A program made the position numbers and the translations under genes. Shown here piece after piece: positions 1 to 11,083 of a stretch of DNA of 64,000 nt. The stretch comes from Cheilinus undulatus (Eukaryota; Chordata; Actinopteri; Labriformes; Labridae), in contig NC_054870.1 of NCBI RefSeq assembly GCF_018320785.1, forward strand, positions 3,831,433 to 3,895,432. The letters run 5' to 3'. The notes beneath the pieces are model-generated. The model was not told the origin of the DNA. It saw only the letters and a program-made list of their open reading frames with translations, and searched no databases. Position 1 is the first letter of the stretch. Every line of letters starts with the position of its first letter.

Positions 1-382
1 TGGATTTACAGGAGAGATGCCATGAGAGTTTCTGTGCTGCATACATTACCTGGATCCTATTTATCATACAAACAACAGAATGATGAGAGAGACCTGAATC
101 AAACTCTTATATAAACTGACAGATATTCACTAAATGTGTGTACTGAGGTAAATTTGGTCACATTTTCAGAAACTGCCAGTGAAAAAATACACATGATGCA
201 GGTTTATTACTCCACAGCAACATCTCAAAGGTTTACTGTTGGTGTGATCAGTGACAGAGACACAAAATACTTAAGCCACTTTGACAACTACTTCAGCCAC
301 TAGTTGTCTCAGATATACATCTTTGCAGTTTCTCTTTATTAGAGCAAAAGGATTTAGACGTTTGAATAACCATCTTTAAGAC
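1..382. other. Flank downstream of the SPATA2-like gene
   Basis: No exon, RNA gene or recognisable transposon seen here. Confidence 0.5.
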
Positions 383-388
383 TTTATT
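383..388 (-). terminator. Polyadenylation signal of the SPATA2-like gene
   Basis: Canonical AATAAA on the minus strand, 57 bp past the stop codon. Such a short 3' UTR is plausible; transcript data are lacking. Confidence 0.6.
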
Positions 389-444
389 GATTTTTAAGAG
401 TGCACAAATTTGGCACTCAGGAGTGTATTTCTCAGAATACTCGA

Positions 445-824
445 CTACAAGACCACATAACTCTGATCCAGCAGCTCTCCCTCTCCTCTGCTTGCCTCTG
501 TTCTCTCTGCGTCTTCTCTCCGTTGCTCTTTGTTTCCTCCTTGATTGCTCTGTAAGTCTGCAGCACTGATGGTCAACAGGGAGGGGGTACACATGGAGGA
601 CTTCTTCTGTGCCGTCATCGCATCAGGGTCAGGCTCGGAGGAACTTGAGCATCCTGCAGCAACATGACTAATTGGACCAGTCTCCACCACATTTCCCTCC
701 ACACGTACTTTTCTCCCACTAAGCCCCCTAGGTTTTTTCTGTCTTGCTCTTGAACTGAACTGGTTTGATCCTTCATGCTCTCTAACATCCTCATCCCTGT
801 TCTTTGAGCTCAGGGAGGGTGGGT
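445..824 (-). CDS. SPATA2-like exon 6 (stop)
   Basis: TTTGACAG acceptor. The first two bases (AC) join the G from exon 5 to make Asp. Reads through basic, Ser-rich sequence to TAG at 447-445. A minus-strand AATAAA lies about 60 bp downstream. Confidence 0.78.
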
Positions 825-3800
825 CTGTCAAAAACAGAATTGCACAATTAATTCACAGCATCTAAAATAAGGATAAAAACAACAAACCTGTCTATTATAC
901 AAAGAAAGTATTCGGCTTACACTGCAGTAAGAGTGTTACCTGCTGCAGCCTGCTGTGTCCAGGTAGGAGCCTCTGCTGCAGACTCTCCAGGGTTCAAACT
1001 CTGCTCTGCTGTGGATCCGTGGAGATGCTCATTGTCAGCTTTGCCACCATCACTGTTAGAAAGGCGGCTAACACTGACCCCAGAGTCAGCAGTCTGACCA
1101 CGGTTCCTGCCAGTGTAACCGCTGTGTTTGACATCGTGAACAAACACATCATCAACTCGCCACTCATCATAGCTTTCAGTCTGAGCAGCAGCTCTGGGGC
1201 TTTTCACAGAGTCTCTTCTGGGGAGATCAGCAGCTTTACTCTCATCAGTGGTGATATTACTAGTGTGGGCAGCTTTAACACTACTCCTGCTATTTGCTCT
1301 GTGAGGTTTGTCTGCAAGCAGAGGGCGCCCCCTAAAGACCAAGTCAGGGTAGTTCATCTGCATCTCCATGATGGACTGGTCCTCATTTTTGATGCGGTAG
1401 TGACGAGGCTTGGGCTGAGGTTTCACTGCAAGTCTGCTGTCCAAATGCAGAGGAGCCTGGGGGAAAGAAACAGGGCATAGTTCACGACAGGCTCAAGTTT
1501 TTTACCAATGCATTATGTTTTCTGGTTGTCTGTCTATCTTTACATAGGTCTGGGTCATTTCTGTGAATAAGATCACTTTGAGGCATTTTCTCCAAACTTT
1601 GCACAGATTTACGTTCTTGTAGAGGTCGTAGGTCAAAGGCTTAATTACATTTTTGCTCAATTGCTGAGACACGTTTCTCAAACTCTTCCATATTCCAGTT
1701 TTCAAGCTGTTCTCACAAAACCTTCAAATCTGTGGTCAAAACCGTTTGGGTTAGAAAATAGGAAATAGTGTTTTAGCAATCGTGAAAAACTGTAATGGGC
1801 TTGTACTTGTTCATCCCATGTGAATGTAATAGAATATCTTCAGGGACTAACTTCAAAGTTTGCTCTAATGTCCTCTCTGATTCAAGGATTTTGGAGCCCA
1901 CCAATGCACTTTTATTTTCCGACAACTGACAAGCAACAAACAGTATTAGATCAAGAAGACTGGATCAAATCAGGAGTCAAACCCCTGTGTGCCTCTGCCT
2001 GCTCTGCTAATGGAGTTGAGAAATTTGGCCCCTTTCTGATTCCAGATGTTTTTTGCATATTTATCACACTTGAATGTTTCAGATCATCAAACCAATTTTA
2101 ATATCTCACAAAGACAACCCAAGTGAATAGAAAATGCAGTTTCTAAGTAATGATTTTATTTCTTAAGGGAAAAAAATCCAAACCTGTCTGGCCCTATGTG
2201 AAAAAGCAATTGTTAAATCATGAGTTAACTGCGATTAACCGCAGTTCTTGGAAAGCTGAGCGCAATTTCACTGGCCACACCCAGGCCTGATTACCGCCAG
2301 ATTTGTTGAATGAAGAAATCCCTTCAATAGAAACTGTCAGACAAAGTGAAGTAGGCTACAAGATCTCAGAAAGAAACACATCATGCCACCATCCAAAGAA
2401 ATTCAAGAACAAATGAGAAACAAAGTGATTGAAATCCATCAGTCTGGAAAAGGTTACAAAGACATTTCCAAGGTTTTGGGACTCCAGCAAACCACAGTCA
2501 GAGCCATTATCCACAAATGGAGAAAACTAGGAACAGTGGTGAACCTCCCCAGGAGTGGTGGGCCAACCAAAATCACTCTGAGAGTGCAACCATGAATCAT
2601 CCAGGAGGTCCCAAAAGAACCCAGAACCACATCCAAAGACCTGCAGGCCTCACGGGCCTCAGTTAAGGTCAGAGTTCATGACTCAACCATATGAAAGACA
2701 CTGGGCAACAATGGCATCATGGGAGAGTTCCAAGGCCAAAACCACTCCTGACAAAAAAAAAGAACACAAAGGCTCATCTCACATTCGCCCAAAAACATCC
2801 TACGAATCCCCAAGACTTTTGGAGAAATATTCTGTGGACTGACAAGGCAAAAAATTGAACTTTCTGGAAGGTCCCGTTACATCTGGAATAAAAATAACAC
2901 AGCATTTAATGAAAAGAACATCATATCAACAGTCAAACATGGTGGAGGCAGTGTGATGGTCTGGGGCTGCTTTGCTGCTTCAGGACCTGGACCACTTGCT
3001 GTGATTGATGGAACCATGAATTCTGCTGTCTACCAGAAAATCCTGAAGGCCAACGTCCGGCCATCAGTTCATGCCCTCAAGTTCAAGAGCTCTTGGGTTA
3101 TGCAGCAGGACAACGACCCAAAACATACCAGCAAGTCCACCTCTGAATGACTCAGAAAAACAAAATGAAGATTTTGGAGTGGCCCAGTGAGTGTCCAGAC
3201 TTAAATCCAACTGAGATGCTGTGGTGTGACCTTAGATGGGCAGTTTATGCTTGAAAACCCTCCAATATGGCTGAGTTAAAACTATTCTTGCTGTGATTGA
3301 TGGAACAAGTAATTCTGCTGTCTACCAGGAATGAGGAAGGGGGCAAATACTTTTTCACGACACTGTAATTAAAGCATCTTTTCAAACTGAACAGACCTCG
3401 CCATATTTACTACTAACTTGAGCTTGCTATCAGTCAGTCCTCTACTCCATCCTACCTCTTTTCCATCTTCCTCTTCCTTTACCCTCACTGTCTTGTCCTT
3501 GTCTGTACTTTCCTCCAGTTTTGAAGGCCCCAGTCTCCTCTGAAGGACCTCCAGCCACTCCTGCAATGCAAGATCACAAGTGTCACATGGAAGGCACAAC
3601 ACCAAACCTTGATTCTCCATAGTAGGGAGCCTTACAGGATTCTAAACCAACTGTATCTAAGGATTTTTATTATTTAAGTTTTTTTTGTCTGCATGACAAT
3701 AATAAACATTCACCGTGTCCTATTAAGAATTTACCAGTTCCATGTAGGCCTCATAGTAAGCTGGAAGATAAATAAAATACAGCATCATGAAGAACAGAAC

Positions 3801-6800
3801 TTTGAATCCCTGGTTTTGTGTCAAAGCTTTGGTTGGTATCCCACTTAAACTCCAAAACAGACACAGCACAAGTGCATGCATGCCATAAGATCAGATTAGA
3901 TTCTAATAAGCGGCCTGGCATTTTGCATAACGGTTGGAAAAGCACTTTATATGAGAAGTACATTTACTATTAACAGAACCAACTTGAGAAACAATAAATA
4001 AATAAATGAAACTATGAACATCCCACTGATCAATGATCAACATGAAGACCTGATGAATCAGGCAGCGTTCACAGCAGTAAGTCTGAAGTAATCTGATTAG
4101 AAAAAAGCCCTCCCATGAACGCTAATACTGAGTGAAACAGAACTCTGACTTTTTAACTACAGCAACACTTCACCTCATGCTTTCTGAATAAAGTAATGCT
4201 TGGTCCAGGAAACAGCTGGTTTCTAGAGTAATAGAAGAAGATGATAAACTTTCTCATAGTGATTCTCAGTTGGTCTAGCCTTGGAACCCACAAGTCTCTC
4301 TGACAAAAAATCCACTTAATTTCCAAACATTTTTCAAAATGCATGGGTTTTTTAAATTAAAAATATTGGCATTTATATCCTTGATATATGACTCAAATAA
4401 ATTGATAAGACAACTCTGACATGTTTTATACCCTATTTCCCCATGATACTTACATCTTTGCCAATTTTTTAGAGATCTTGCAAAGTTATTTCATTATCAT
4501 GGGAAAAGCATCCACAAGAAAAGGACATAAATGAGTTTGAATATTAAGAAAACATAAAAATTTACCCTGTATCACGATAAAACAGAGTAAAGTAGAATGT
4601 ATGGATGCATGCCTATTACTTAAACTTAAGAAATCCAAAAACTTTTTGCCACCATTTTTTACAGACACACAATTATGACCCGCTGAAAACAGCTCCGCGA
4701 CCCACTTTTGGGTCCCAACCCACCAGTTGAGAACCACTGCTTTATTACTTCCTCATTGGAAAATTCATTTTACACTCTCACTGAACAAGCTTCGCACTCA
4801 TAGGCTGAAATGCATGAACAAACAGGATCTACAGAGATCTCAGAGTGAAGGGCTGCTGTAACAAAGGTGCACCCACCCAGAGGTTTGGTGCATTGCTCAA
4901 TGGCATCTTGGTTTCAGACCAATGTCCAGACCTGGTCTGGATGGGGTTTGAATCACAGCTGCACTGCTGTAACATGTATGAAGTGGAGTGAGCGTTGAAC
5001 TTTAGAGCAAGCAGACAGACTTATGTATGCTAAAATAGACTTTATGCATTACATTAACACACACCTGACTTATCTCTCCTGTTTACAACTGTGTGTTACA
5101 CTCATTTAGGAAAATTACACTAAAACCTCTTCACCAATATACCTGCACATCTGTATACCCCCTCTAGTGCTCTTTGGTTTATACTTTTATGTTGTTTAGA
5201 TCCTATCATATACATATTTTTTACAACTATATTTTCTATTATAACCAATTTAAGTTCCTAGCCTCTTTGCATTTTTATAAGCCACTAAATGATTTAAATC
5301 TTCTCCTGTGTTCATTGTTTCTGCACCAAAAGACCATGTCACATTCCTTGTATATGAAAATGTACTTGGCAATAAAACTCAAATATGAACATTAGAGGAG
5401 ATATTGCTTTGGGACAGGACAGATACTTGTTGAAACTCTTGTTAGCAGCCAGTAAGAAAGCCATCAGGAGAGGACAGTATAAATCTGACCCAAAAACACA
5501 AGAAGAATGGTTAAAAATGGTTTAGGAAATATTTTCCATGGAACAGTTGACTTATAGGCCGAGGACTCAAAATGACCAATGTCAGGAGAAATGGAAACAA
5601 TGGACAATTTTACATTACAATGACATGACAAAGACTGAATTACTTAAAGACTCTGTAAAGTGATAAAAAAAAAAGAAGAAAATTCAGCACTTAGGTTTGT
5701 TGTATGGCAGGTCACTGTTATATGAACCCCCTGGTCAAACTTAAGTCAAATAAAACATCTCTAAATTTATAAAATTAAGCCACAAAATCATGAAAAATGA
5801 GGCAGTACGATCTGCTCCAGGGTGTGTTGTGGGCGTGTCTGTTGAATGAGGTGAAGCCACGCCCACTCAGGCAAATTACGATCCTCACAAATTTAAAAAA
5901 TGCTACAGTCTGAATGGAGGAAAGCATTCACACAGTTATCCTGCCCCTTGACCTTACGATGACCTTATGATGAACTGAGACTGCTCTGTGATTTTATATT
6001 GTAGTGTTAGAGGGGCGGGGTCATTCCTCAACAACAGCCCACATATTTGCCCCGCCCACATTCAACCCAGCCAGGAAAGGGGTGAAAAAACTTTCCAACG
6101 GTCTTAATCCAAAATTCAGTTAGCCTAGACGTAAAGCTCTGTTTTCACATGTTTGCAGCAACTTTATTCCAACATATCCAGTGTTATGAATAATATAATA
6201 TAATATAATATAATATATGAATTTCCCTTTGGGGATGAATAAAGTTATTATTGTATTGTATTCTTAAGACACAAACTTTGGATTTCACTTTACAGGGTCT
6301 TTCAACAGTTCACAGTGTCTATCATTTTAGAGACAAGGCAATCCAAAACTCATGGTGCTCTTTTTAGTTGTTGTTACTTATGTTACTTTGTTATACAAAT
6401 AATGAAATCTAAGTAAATAAGTAAAAAAAATATTCTGTTAAAAAATGTTTCTTTGTTGTTTGGCAAAAGTCCAGTTCCAGTGAAGTTGTAGAACTGGTTA
6501 GGTGTATCATACTAGTTTTACCTGTTGCCCCATCTGCTCCCTGTCATGGAGCTCCAGCAGACGATTACATTCCACCCGAGCCAGCAGCAGCTCAAAGCCT
6601 ACCAGCATGGCTCTGTCTGGGTTAGCATCTTCACTGAGTCTGTACTCACTGACAGAGAAGAGAACAAGACAAAGGCACTGAGAACAGAGCAGACCCACTT
6701 TCACATTCATTCGTTTAGGTTTCCAAATACGTATTTTTGGATAAATTAGGGTAATGCTAAAAGAATTATATGTGTATTTGGTGATCCTTCCTTACCTTAG

Positions 6801-9245
6801 TAGAGGGGCAGTATGAGGGAGGTATCCGATAGAGGCGAGGACTGACTGGATGTTAGAACTGCTGAAAACTGGTCGGAGACGGTAAACAAAAGGACCTGTG
6901 AAAGTCTGAGAGGGACACATAAAAACATAGATTATGTCTGTTACTTGATGGAGAATAATTTCTTTATGCATCATAGCATTTTGGTTGCAAAAGAACTGAA
7001 TATTTCAAAGTAAAAACCTGAGCTATAGAAGATTTATTTTTACAAGGCAAACATCAATCAAAAGAAAAAAAATGAAACCAGAAGTTGACATACATAAAAA
7101 GACAGATCATTTTTAATACTTTTATCAAAGTCAGAAGTTTACATCCATTTCCTTAGTATTTGGAATCATTTCCTTTAAACTGTAAGACTTATGTCAAACT
7201 CATATATAGTAGGGTTGTCAAGATTAATCGAGTTAATTGCTATTGTGGAGGTCCACAATTGGTGCACAAGTTTTTATTGTGATTAATCTCATAAGTCCAC
7301 CACTGCTCCTCAATGTTTCACTTCACTTTAAAAACTCACACAGATCAGTGGAGAAGCCAAAAGTCATCAGAAACTTGTGTTAAAAAACATTTACTATTAT
7401 TACTCTACTAATCTTGAATTTTCCCTGGGATTATTAAAGTATCTATCCATCTACCAATCTGACTGTCCACGTATTTCCTTTAACATCCATAACAGGTTCA
7501 TTTTTCCATGGTGAAGTTAATGTGAAAAAAATCTTTAATCTACCTGTAAAAGCAGGTCTATATCCAAACAGGAACTCAATTACCCTCAGTTTTTTTTTTA
7601 TTGTTTTAAAGGTTTATCTTGGGTATTTTTGTGCCTTTATTTGATGGATAGAGTCAGAAACAGGGACAAGAGCAGGCCGGATTCAAACCTGGGCCGTCCA
7701 TGTACACGGGGCGCGCCTTAACCACTCGGCCACCTGTGCCCCCAAATACCCTCAGTTTTTGATCATAGAAAAGTCCAAAACGGCACAAAAACAGTTCTGA
7801 AAGCAAAATAGAGGAATTTTAAAATACTACAACAAGGATGCATTTACTTAGGGCTGAACAATTTGGGAAAATAATCTAAATGATTTTTTTTTTTTTTTTA
7901 CCCAATATTGCAAGTGCAATTATAAATGCTTTTACTCCTTAAGTTCCTCATCTTCTGTATTTTCTGACAAACACAAGCAATAAATCATTCTATATCATAA
8001 CCGACGCAATATTCGCTAAACAAGGGCTGAACAATTTTGAAAAAAATACCTTACTGTGATGATTTTGACTTGTATTGCAAATTGGATATGAATTGTTGTA
8101 TTAAAAGGAGTGATTTTTTTTACGTCATTCTCATATTTAATAAGAAAAAGTACAAAAATGAAGAAAGCAGGATTTTTTTATAGACTATTCTAAAAAATTG
8201 GCACTTGAATGACTGCATGATTATGTAATGCGTAACATCTCTGCTGCAGAAAAGTTTTTTGAACCGGTATTTTGACATAAATCACAGGTTAAAATAATAT
8301 TGCACATTCTGCGATTTGAATAACTGCAGCAAGCCATGTGCGATTTAATCTGGTTTTCGGTTAACTGCCCAGACCGACATTTAATCACGTTTAACTGCAG
8401 AAATTATGAGATTAATCACAATTTTTAAAAAATGTATCTTTTGACAGCCCTGATACACACACACCCACACACACACACATATAAATATATTCCTTTCAAT
8501 AGGATACATGGCAAGAAAGCCATTAATCATTCATTGCGAATAACTACAGATATGATTAGATTAGTCACAATTTTATATATTTATTTCTGAAAATATATAT
8601 ATTTTACTTTCAATAGGATATATGGCAAGAAAGCCACGTAAAAACAGCCAAAAAAATGTTCTGACAACCTGAAGTAAACCCAACTACATAGAAAGACTCC
8701 CAGCTCCAACATCTTAGAGAACTAATCTTAAATTCAAATGCATCAATATAGAATTAATGGCTGTATATATATCACCTTTTACACACTTAACTGATGTGTT
8801 ACATCAAATATTTAAATTCATATTTAACCAAATTTCCTCTGTCGACCAATATTTTAGAATAAGTATGTTACCTGAGAATAAAACTGAGAAAGAAAGAAAC
8901 AGTCACCTTCAGAGTCTTGATTTCCTTCTTCCAGGGCTGCAGCACCAGATTAACACAGAGGGTTTCCAGCAGCTCAGTGGCTTTTATAAAACTACAGAGA
9001 AATTTCCTGCAGTCTTCAGCCAGGCCTCCACAGCCCTCACTCAGAGACTGGTTGAACGGGAAGACTGTGAAAGTTTCACTGAGGTCTGGTTCTCTCTGGA
9101 GGAACTGAGCCGCCTTCTCCAGCAGCCTCTCATCACGGCACGGTCCCACTTCTGAACAATGTGGGAGAAAAATATTAGCATAATGCTCAAAAACCTCCTG
9201 GCGAGAAATGTCAGTGTTTTCTCCTAGTCTGACACCGTCCTTCAT
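445..9245 (-). CDS. SPATA2-family protein (PUB-type N-terminal region), 6 exons
   Basis: Six exons read on the minus strand: 9245-8907, 6905-6796, 6648-6522, 3560-3411, 1456-940, 824-445. Phases close and give 540 aa. Residues about 80-190 align from memory with the PUB-type region of SPATA2/SPATA2L: an LETLCVNLVLQPWKKE stretch, then TFTGPFVY, then FELLLARVECNRLLELH. A following EWLEVLQRRL segment resembles SPATA2L. SPATA2 links the deubiquitinase CYLD to the LUBAC ligase in TNF-receptor signalling; a similar cytosolic adaptor role here is inference. The C-terminal half is low-complexity, Ser/Arg/Glu rich, with no visible Cys-rich zinc finger of the kind at the SPATA2 C-terminus. The start is in a GCCATG context. 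The gene lies head to head with nvl. Family membership is confident; which paralogue (spata2, spata2l or another) is not resolved, so no symbol is given. Confidence 0.85.
940..1456 (-). CDS. SPATA2-like exon 5
   Basis: A pyrimidine-rich CCCCCAG acceptor is followed by APLHLDSRLAVKPQPKPRHY. The exon ends one base into a codon before GTAACA. Polar, probably disordered; contains a DDVFVHDVKHSGY patch whose role I do not know. Confidence 0.8.
2110..3367 (+). mobile_element. Tc1-like transposon, broken
   Basis: Lies in the intron between exons 4 and 5 of the SPATA2-like gene. An N-terminal paired-type DNA-binding region opens at 2383 (MPPSKEIQEQMRNKVIEIHQ) and stops after RVQP. A separate downstream frame at 2953-3150 has VWGCFAASGPGPLAV and [14 protein letters not shown], the catalytic core typical of fish Tc1 transposases. 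In-frame stops and shifts rule out activity. The 3' terminus is near CACTGTA at 3361-3367; the 5' limit is approximate. Confidence 0.85.
3411..3560 (-). CDS. SPATA2-like exon 4
   Basis: TTGCAG acceptor before EWLEVLQRRLGP, then an acidic and Lys-rich stretch. Two in-frame donors three bases apart (GTAGTA, GTAAAT) fit the end, so the last residue may be optional. Confidence 0.75.
4662..4739. mobile_element. hAT-type element end
   Basis: Ends in GTTGAGAACCACTG, the inverted form of CAGTGGTTCTCAAC, with a GGGTCCCAACCC-type internal end. The other end was not located. Confidence 0.45.
5644..6303 (-). mobile_element. MITE with TTAAAGAC(C/T)CTGTAAAGTG ends, copy 1
   Basis: Begins TTAAAGACTCTGTAAAGTG and ends CACTTTACAGGGTCTTT. 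The body matches, in opposite orientation, the element at 45047-46187, including a shared GGGCGGGGTCATTCC block. No coding capacity seen. A retroposon tail sits inside at about 6190-6262. Confidence 0.65.
6190..6262. mobile_element. Retroposon 3' tail inside the MITE
   Basis: A (TAATA)n run next to CCCTTTGGGGATGAATAAAG, the 3' terminal motif of many fish non-LTR elements. Absent from the sister MITE copy. Confidence 0.4.
6522..6648 (-). CDS. SPATA2-like exon 3
   Basis: CTGTCAG acceptor; encodes EYRLSEDANPDRAMLVGFEL and the LLARVECNRLLELH helix; GTAAAA donor, phase 0. This is the most SPATA2-like part of the protein. Confidence 0.88.
6796..6905 (-). CDS. SPATA2-like exon 2
   Basis: CTCAG acceptor before TFTGPFVYRLRP and GTAAGG donor. 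110 nt, leaving two bases (AG) that complete a Ser codon with the next exon. Confidence 0.88.
7071..7200. mobile_element. Tc1-like terminal repeat fragment
   Basis: Contains GTCAGAAGTTTACATCCA and adjoining sequence resembling Tc1-family terminal repeats. No transposase nearby. Confidence 0.4.
7595..7746 (-). mobile_element. tRNA-derived SINE
   Basis: Minus-strand head has an A box within GGTGGCCGAGTGGTTAAGG and a B box GGTTTGAATCC, spaced as in a tRNA, followed by a non-tRNA body with ATAAAGGCAC and an A-rich tail. Flanked by a perfect 14-bp duplication TACCCTCAGTTTTT (7581-7594 and 7747-7760). It is an insertion, not a functional tRNA gene. Confidence 0.85.
7849..8455. mobile_element. AGGGCTGAACAAT-type MITE mosaic
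   Basis: Two AGGGCTGAACAATTT starts (near 7849 and 8024) and an end with GACAGCCCTGA. Family members recur at 26641, 53285, 53977, 56678 and 57272. Limits here are blurred by overlap. Confidence 0.5.
8907..9245 (-). CDS. SPATA2-like exon 1 (start codon, residues 1-113)
   Basis: Opens with ATG at 9245-9243 and ends in KEIKTLK immediately before a GTGACT donor (8906-8901), phase 0. Carries the first half of the PUB-type region. Confidence 0.88.
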
Positions 9246-9880
9246 GGCTGTCTCACAATGACAGAGAGACCTTCCTGTAAGTGAATGGAGGAAGAACAGC
9301 TGTCAAATCATGAAACAAGGAAGTGAAAGTAAGAGTTCAGGCTCCACTTTCTTTTCTTCTAGTATTTCAGACTCTAAACAGGCCTACTAGCAATCTATTT
9401 ATAAATGTAATGACTTTGATAAGTTATATTTAAAATAATATATCAACCTTTAACGTAGACATAAATCAGATTTAAAAAAAGCTTTACAGAATATCAAAAA
9501 CAATTTAATATTGTGTGGTTGGTCATGGAATAAAAGTCGGTAATTATGCTGTAAAGGAAATTTCCCCTTCCCTCCAATAGCGCAGTGTAATATAAGGTTT
9601 CTTCCAGCTGTTTTCAAAATTATTTCATTTTCAGATTAAAGAGGAAGAAGTTAACATGCTCCAAGACAACGATGAGAAACAGCGCCCCCGTGCTGTGATT
9701 ACTGCACCCTTATTTTGAAATAAGTCGTTTTATTTTGAAAACTCTCAGTCGGATGTAGGACATTTCTCGTCCGGGTCAGCGATGCGTCTTGTTATCACGC
9801 GGTCTGTTCCTAAACACTGTTTACAGCAAGTTTAACTGGAGAATACCAAACATTTGAGTATGTGGTCTTATTTCTGTTAG
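9246..9880. promoter_or_regulatory. Head-to-head promoter region and likely nvl 5' UTR exon
   Basis: The start codon of the SPATA2-like gene (9245, minus strand) and the probable first nvl exon lie within about 0.6 kb, so both genes should be driven from this stretch. A consensus donor, TTAG|GTGAGT at 9880/9881, pairs well with the acceptor at 12006-12007 just upstream of the nvl ATG, implying a non-coding first exon ending at 9880. CpGs are more frequent around 9670-9830 than in neighbouring introns. The transcription start sites are inferred, not seen. Confidence 0.55.
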
Positions 9881-10416
9881 GTGAGTGACCGACAGTGGAC
9901 GTAGATCTATCAGCTAAATATCACTGGAACTATGGGTCACATAAAGGCTTTTATATATGATGATATTAGCGAACTAGTGAGTGACGAATTGTGTTTATAG
10001 ATTAAAATTAATGACATGAATTTTCCCATTTTTCTTAGTAAGTTATAGACACTTCTGAAGCTTTGCTTATAACCAAATACAGAAATAATGTAAATATGTA
10101 AGGCTAAAATTATAGCGATTTGAGAAAATTAATGTCTATAAAAACTTCAGAGCTCCAGTGATCTGTCAGAGTTTATAGAGTTGATCTGCTGACCAGAGTT
10201 AAAGACACTTATGATCTAAATGCAACATTTAGTTATGTTTTAAACCGCTTATTTAATGAGTTAGAGTAGTTTTAAATGCCTCTGATTTTAGAGGAACAAA
10301 TATACCGCGCTTCATGAAACTGAAATTATGTGGACAGCTGTGAGGTAAATTAAACAAAATGAAAAGTAAGGTGGATTTACACTACGTGGACAAAAGTATT
10401 TGGTCGCACCTGTTAA

Positions 10417-10739
10417 ACCCTAAAGGCCTGTTGTATCATATTTGATAAATACTTTTATGATACCTCTATCTAATCAATATGATCATAAATGACTAAAAAA
10501 CTCCTGAATACAATCTGAAATGATTGTATGATTAAAAAAAACGCCCCCAAGTGGATTATCAGTTACTAAAAACACCTAATGTATCAAATGAGATCCAAAA
10601 AATGTGTATGTTTTATGGAAATTTAGATTTTGGGGGGGGGGGGGGGGGGTGTCAGTAGAAAGTGAAATAAACATTTCAGTTCCAAAACAAAAAAACTAGA
10701 ATATTCTGGCTATAATTTGTGTTTTCAGGCTTTAATGGG
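10417..10739. mobile_element. piggyBac-type MITE nested in Tc1 element
   Basis: 323 bp with inverted ends ACCCTAAAGGCCTG and CAGGCTTTAATGGGT, flanked by TTAA at 10413-10416 and 10740-10743. Removing it with one TTAA rejoins the Tc1 sequence CCTGTTAATTATTGAATTC. Contains an 18-base G run at 10632-10649. Confidence 0.8.
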
Positions 10740-10787
10740 TTAATTATTGAATTCAGGTGTTTTAATCAGACCAGTTCCCACAGGTGA

Positions 10788-11083
10788 ATATGATAACAAT
10801 AATAATAATAATTAGTTTATTTATATAGCACCTTTCAAGAACAGCATGGTCACAGTGCTTTTCAAAGAGATAAAGAAAACACAGGCAATGAATGCAAATG
10901 TACAATAAGAGACAACACAGTTCTCAAAAACAGATTAAGTAAAGGCCAGACCAGACCAGTAGGTCTGAAGTTGCTTTTTAAAGGAATCAACAGTGTCTAC
11001 TGATCTTAAACTCAATGGAAGAGAGTTCCAAAGAGTTGGAGCAATGACCTTAAACGCACAGTCTCCTTTGGTTTTCAGTCTGT
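10788..11083 (-). mobile_element. 5'-truncated LINE 3' end nested in Tc1 element
   Basis: Minus-strand frame reads RLKTKGDCAFKVIAPTLWNS and LPLSLRSVDTVDSFKKQL, the typical end of a fish non-LTR reverse transcriptase. It is followed by GCTATATAAATAAA and an (ATT)n tail. The element interrupts the Tc1 leader between CACAGGTG and GCACCTAGCC. Confidence 0.75.

Noticed and set aside
1019-1480. 153-aa plus-strand open frame
   Set aside because: Antisense to exon 5 of the SPATA2-like gene, whose splice phases close on the minus strand.
7640-7745. Possible tRNA gene with A and B boxes
   Set aside because: No closed cloverleaf acceptor stem; followed by a SINE body and A tail and bracketed by target duplications.
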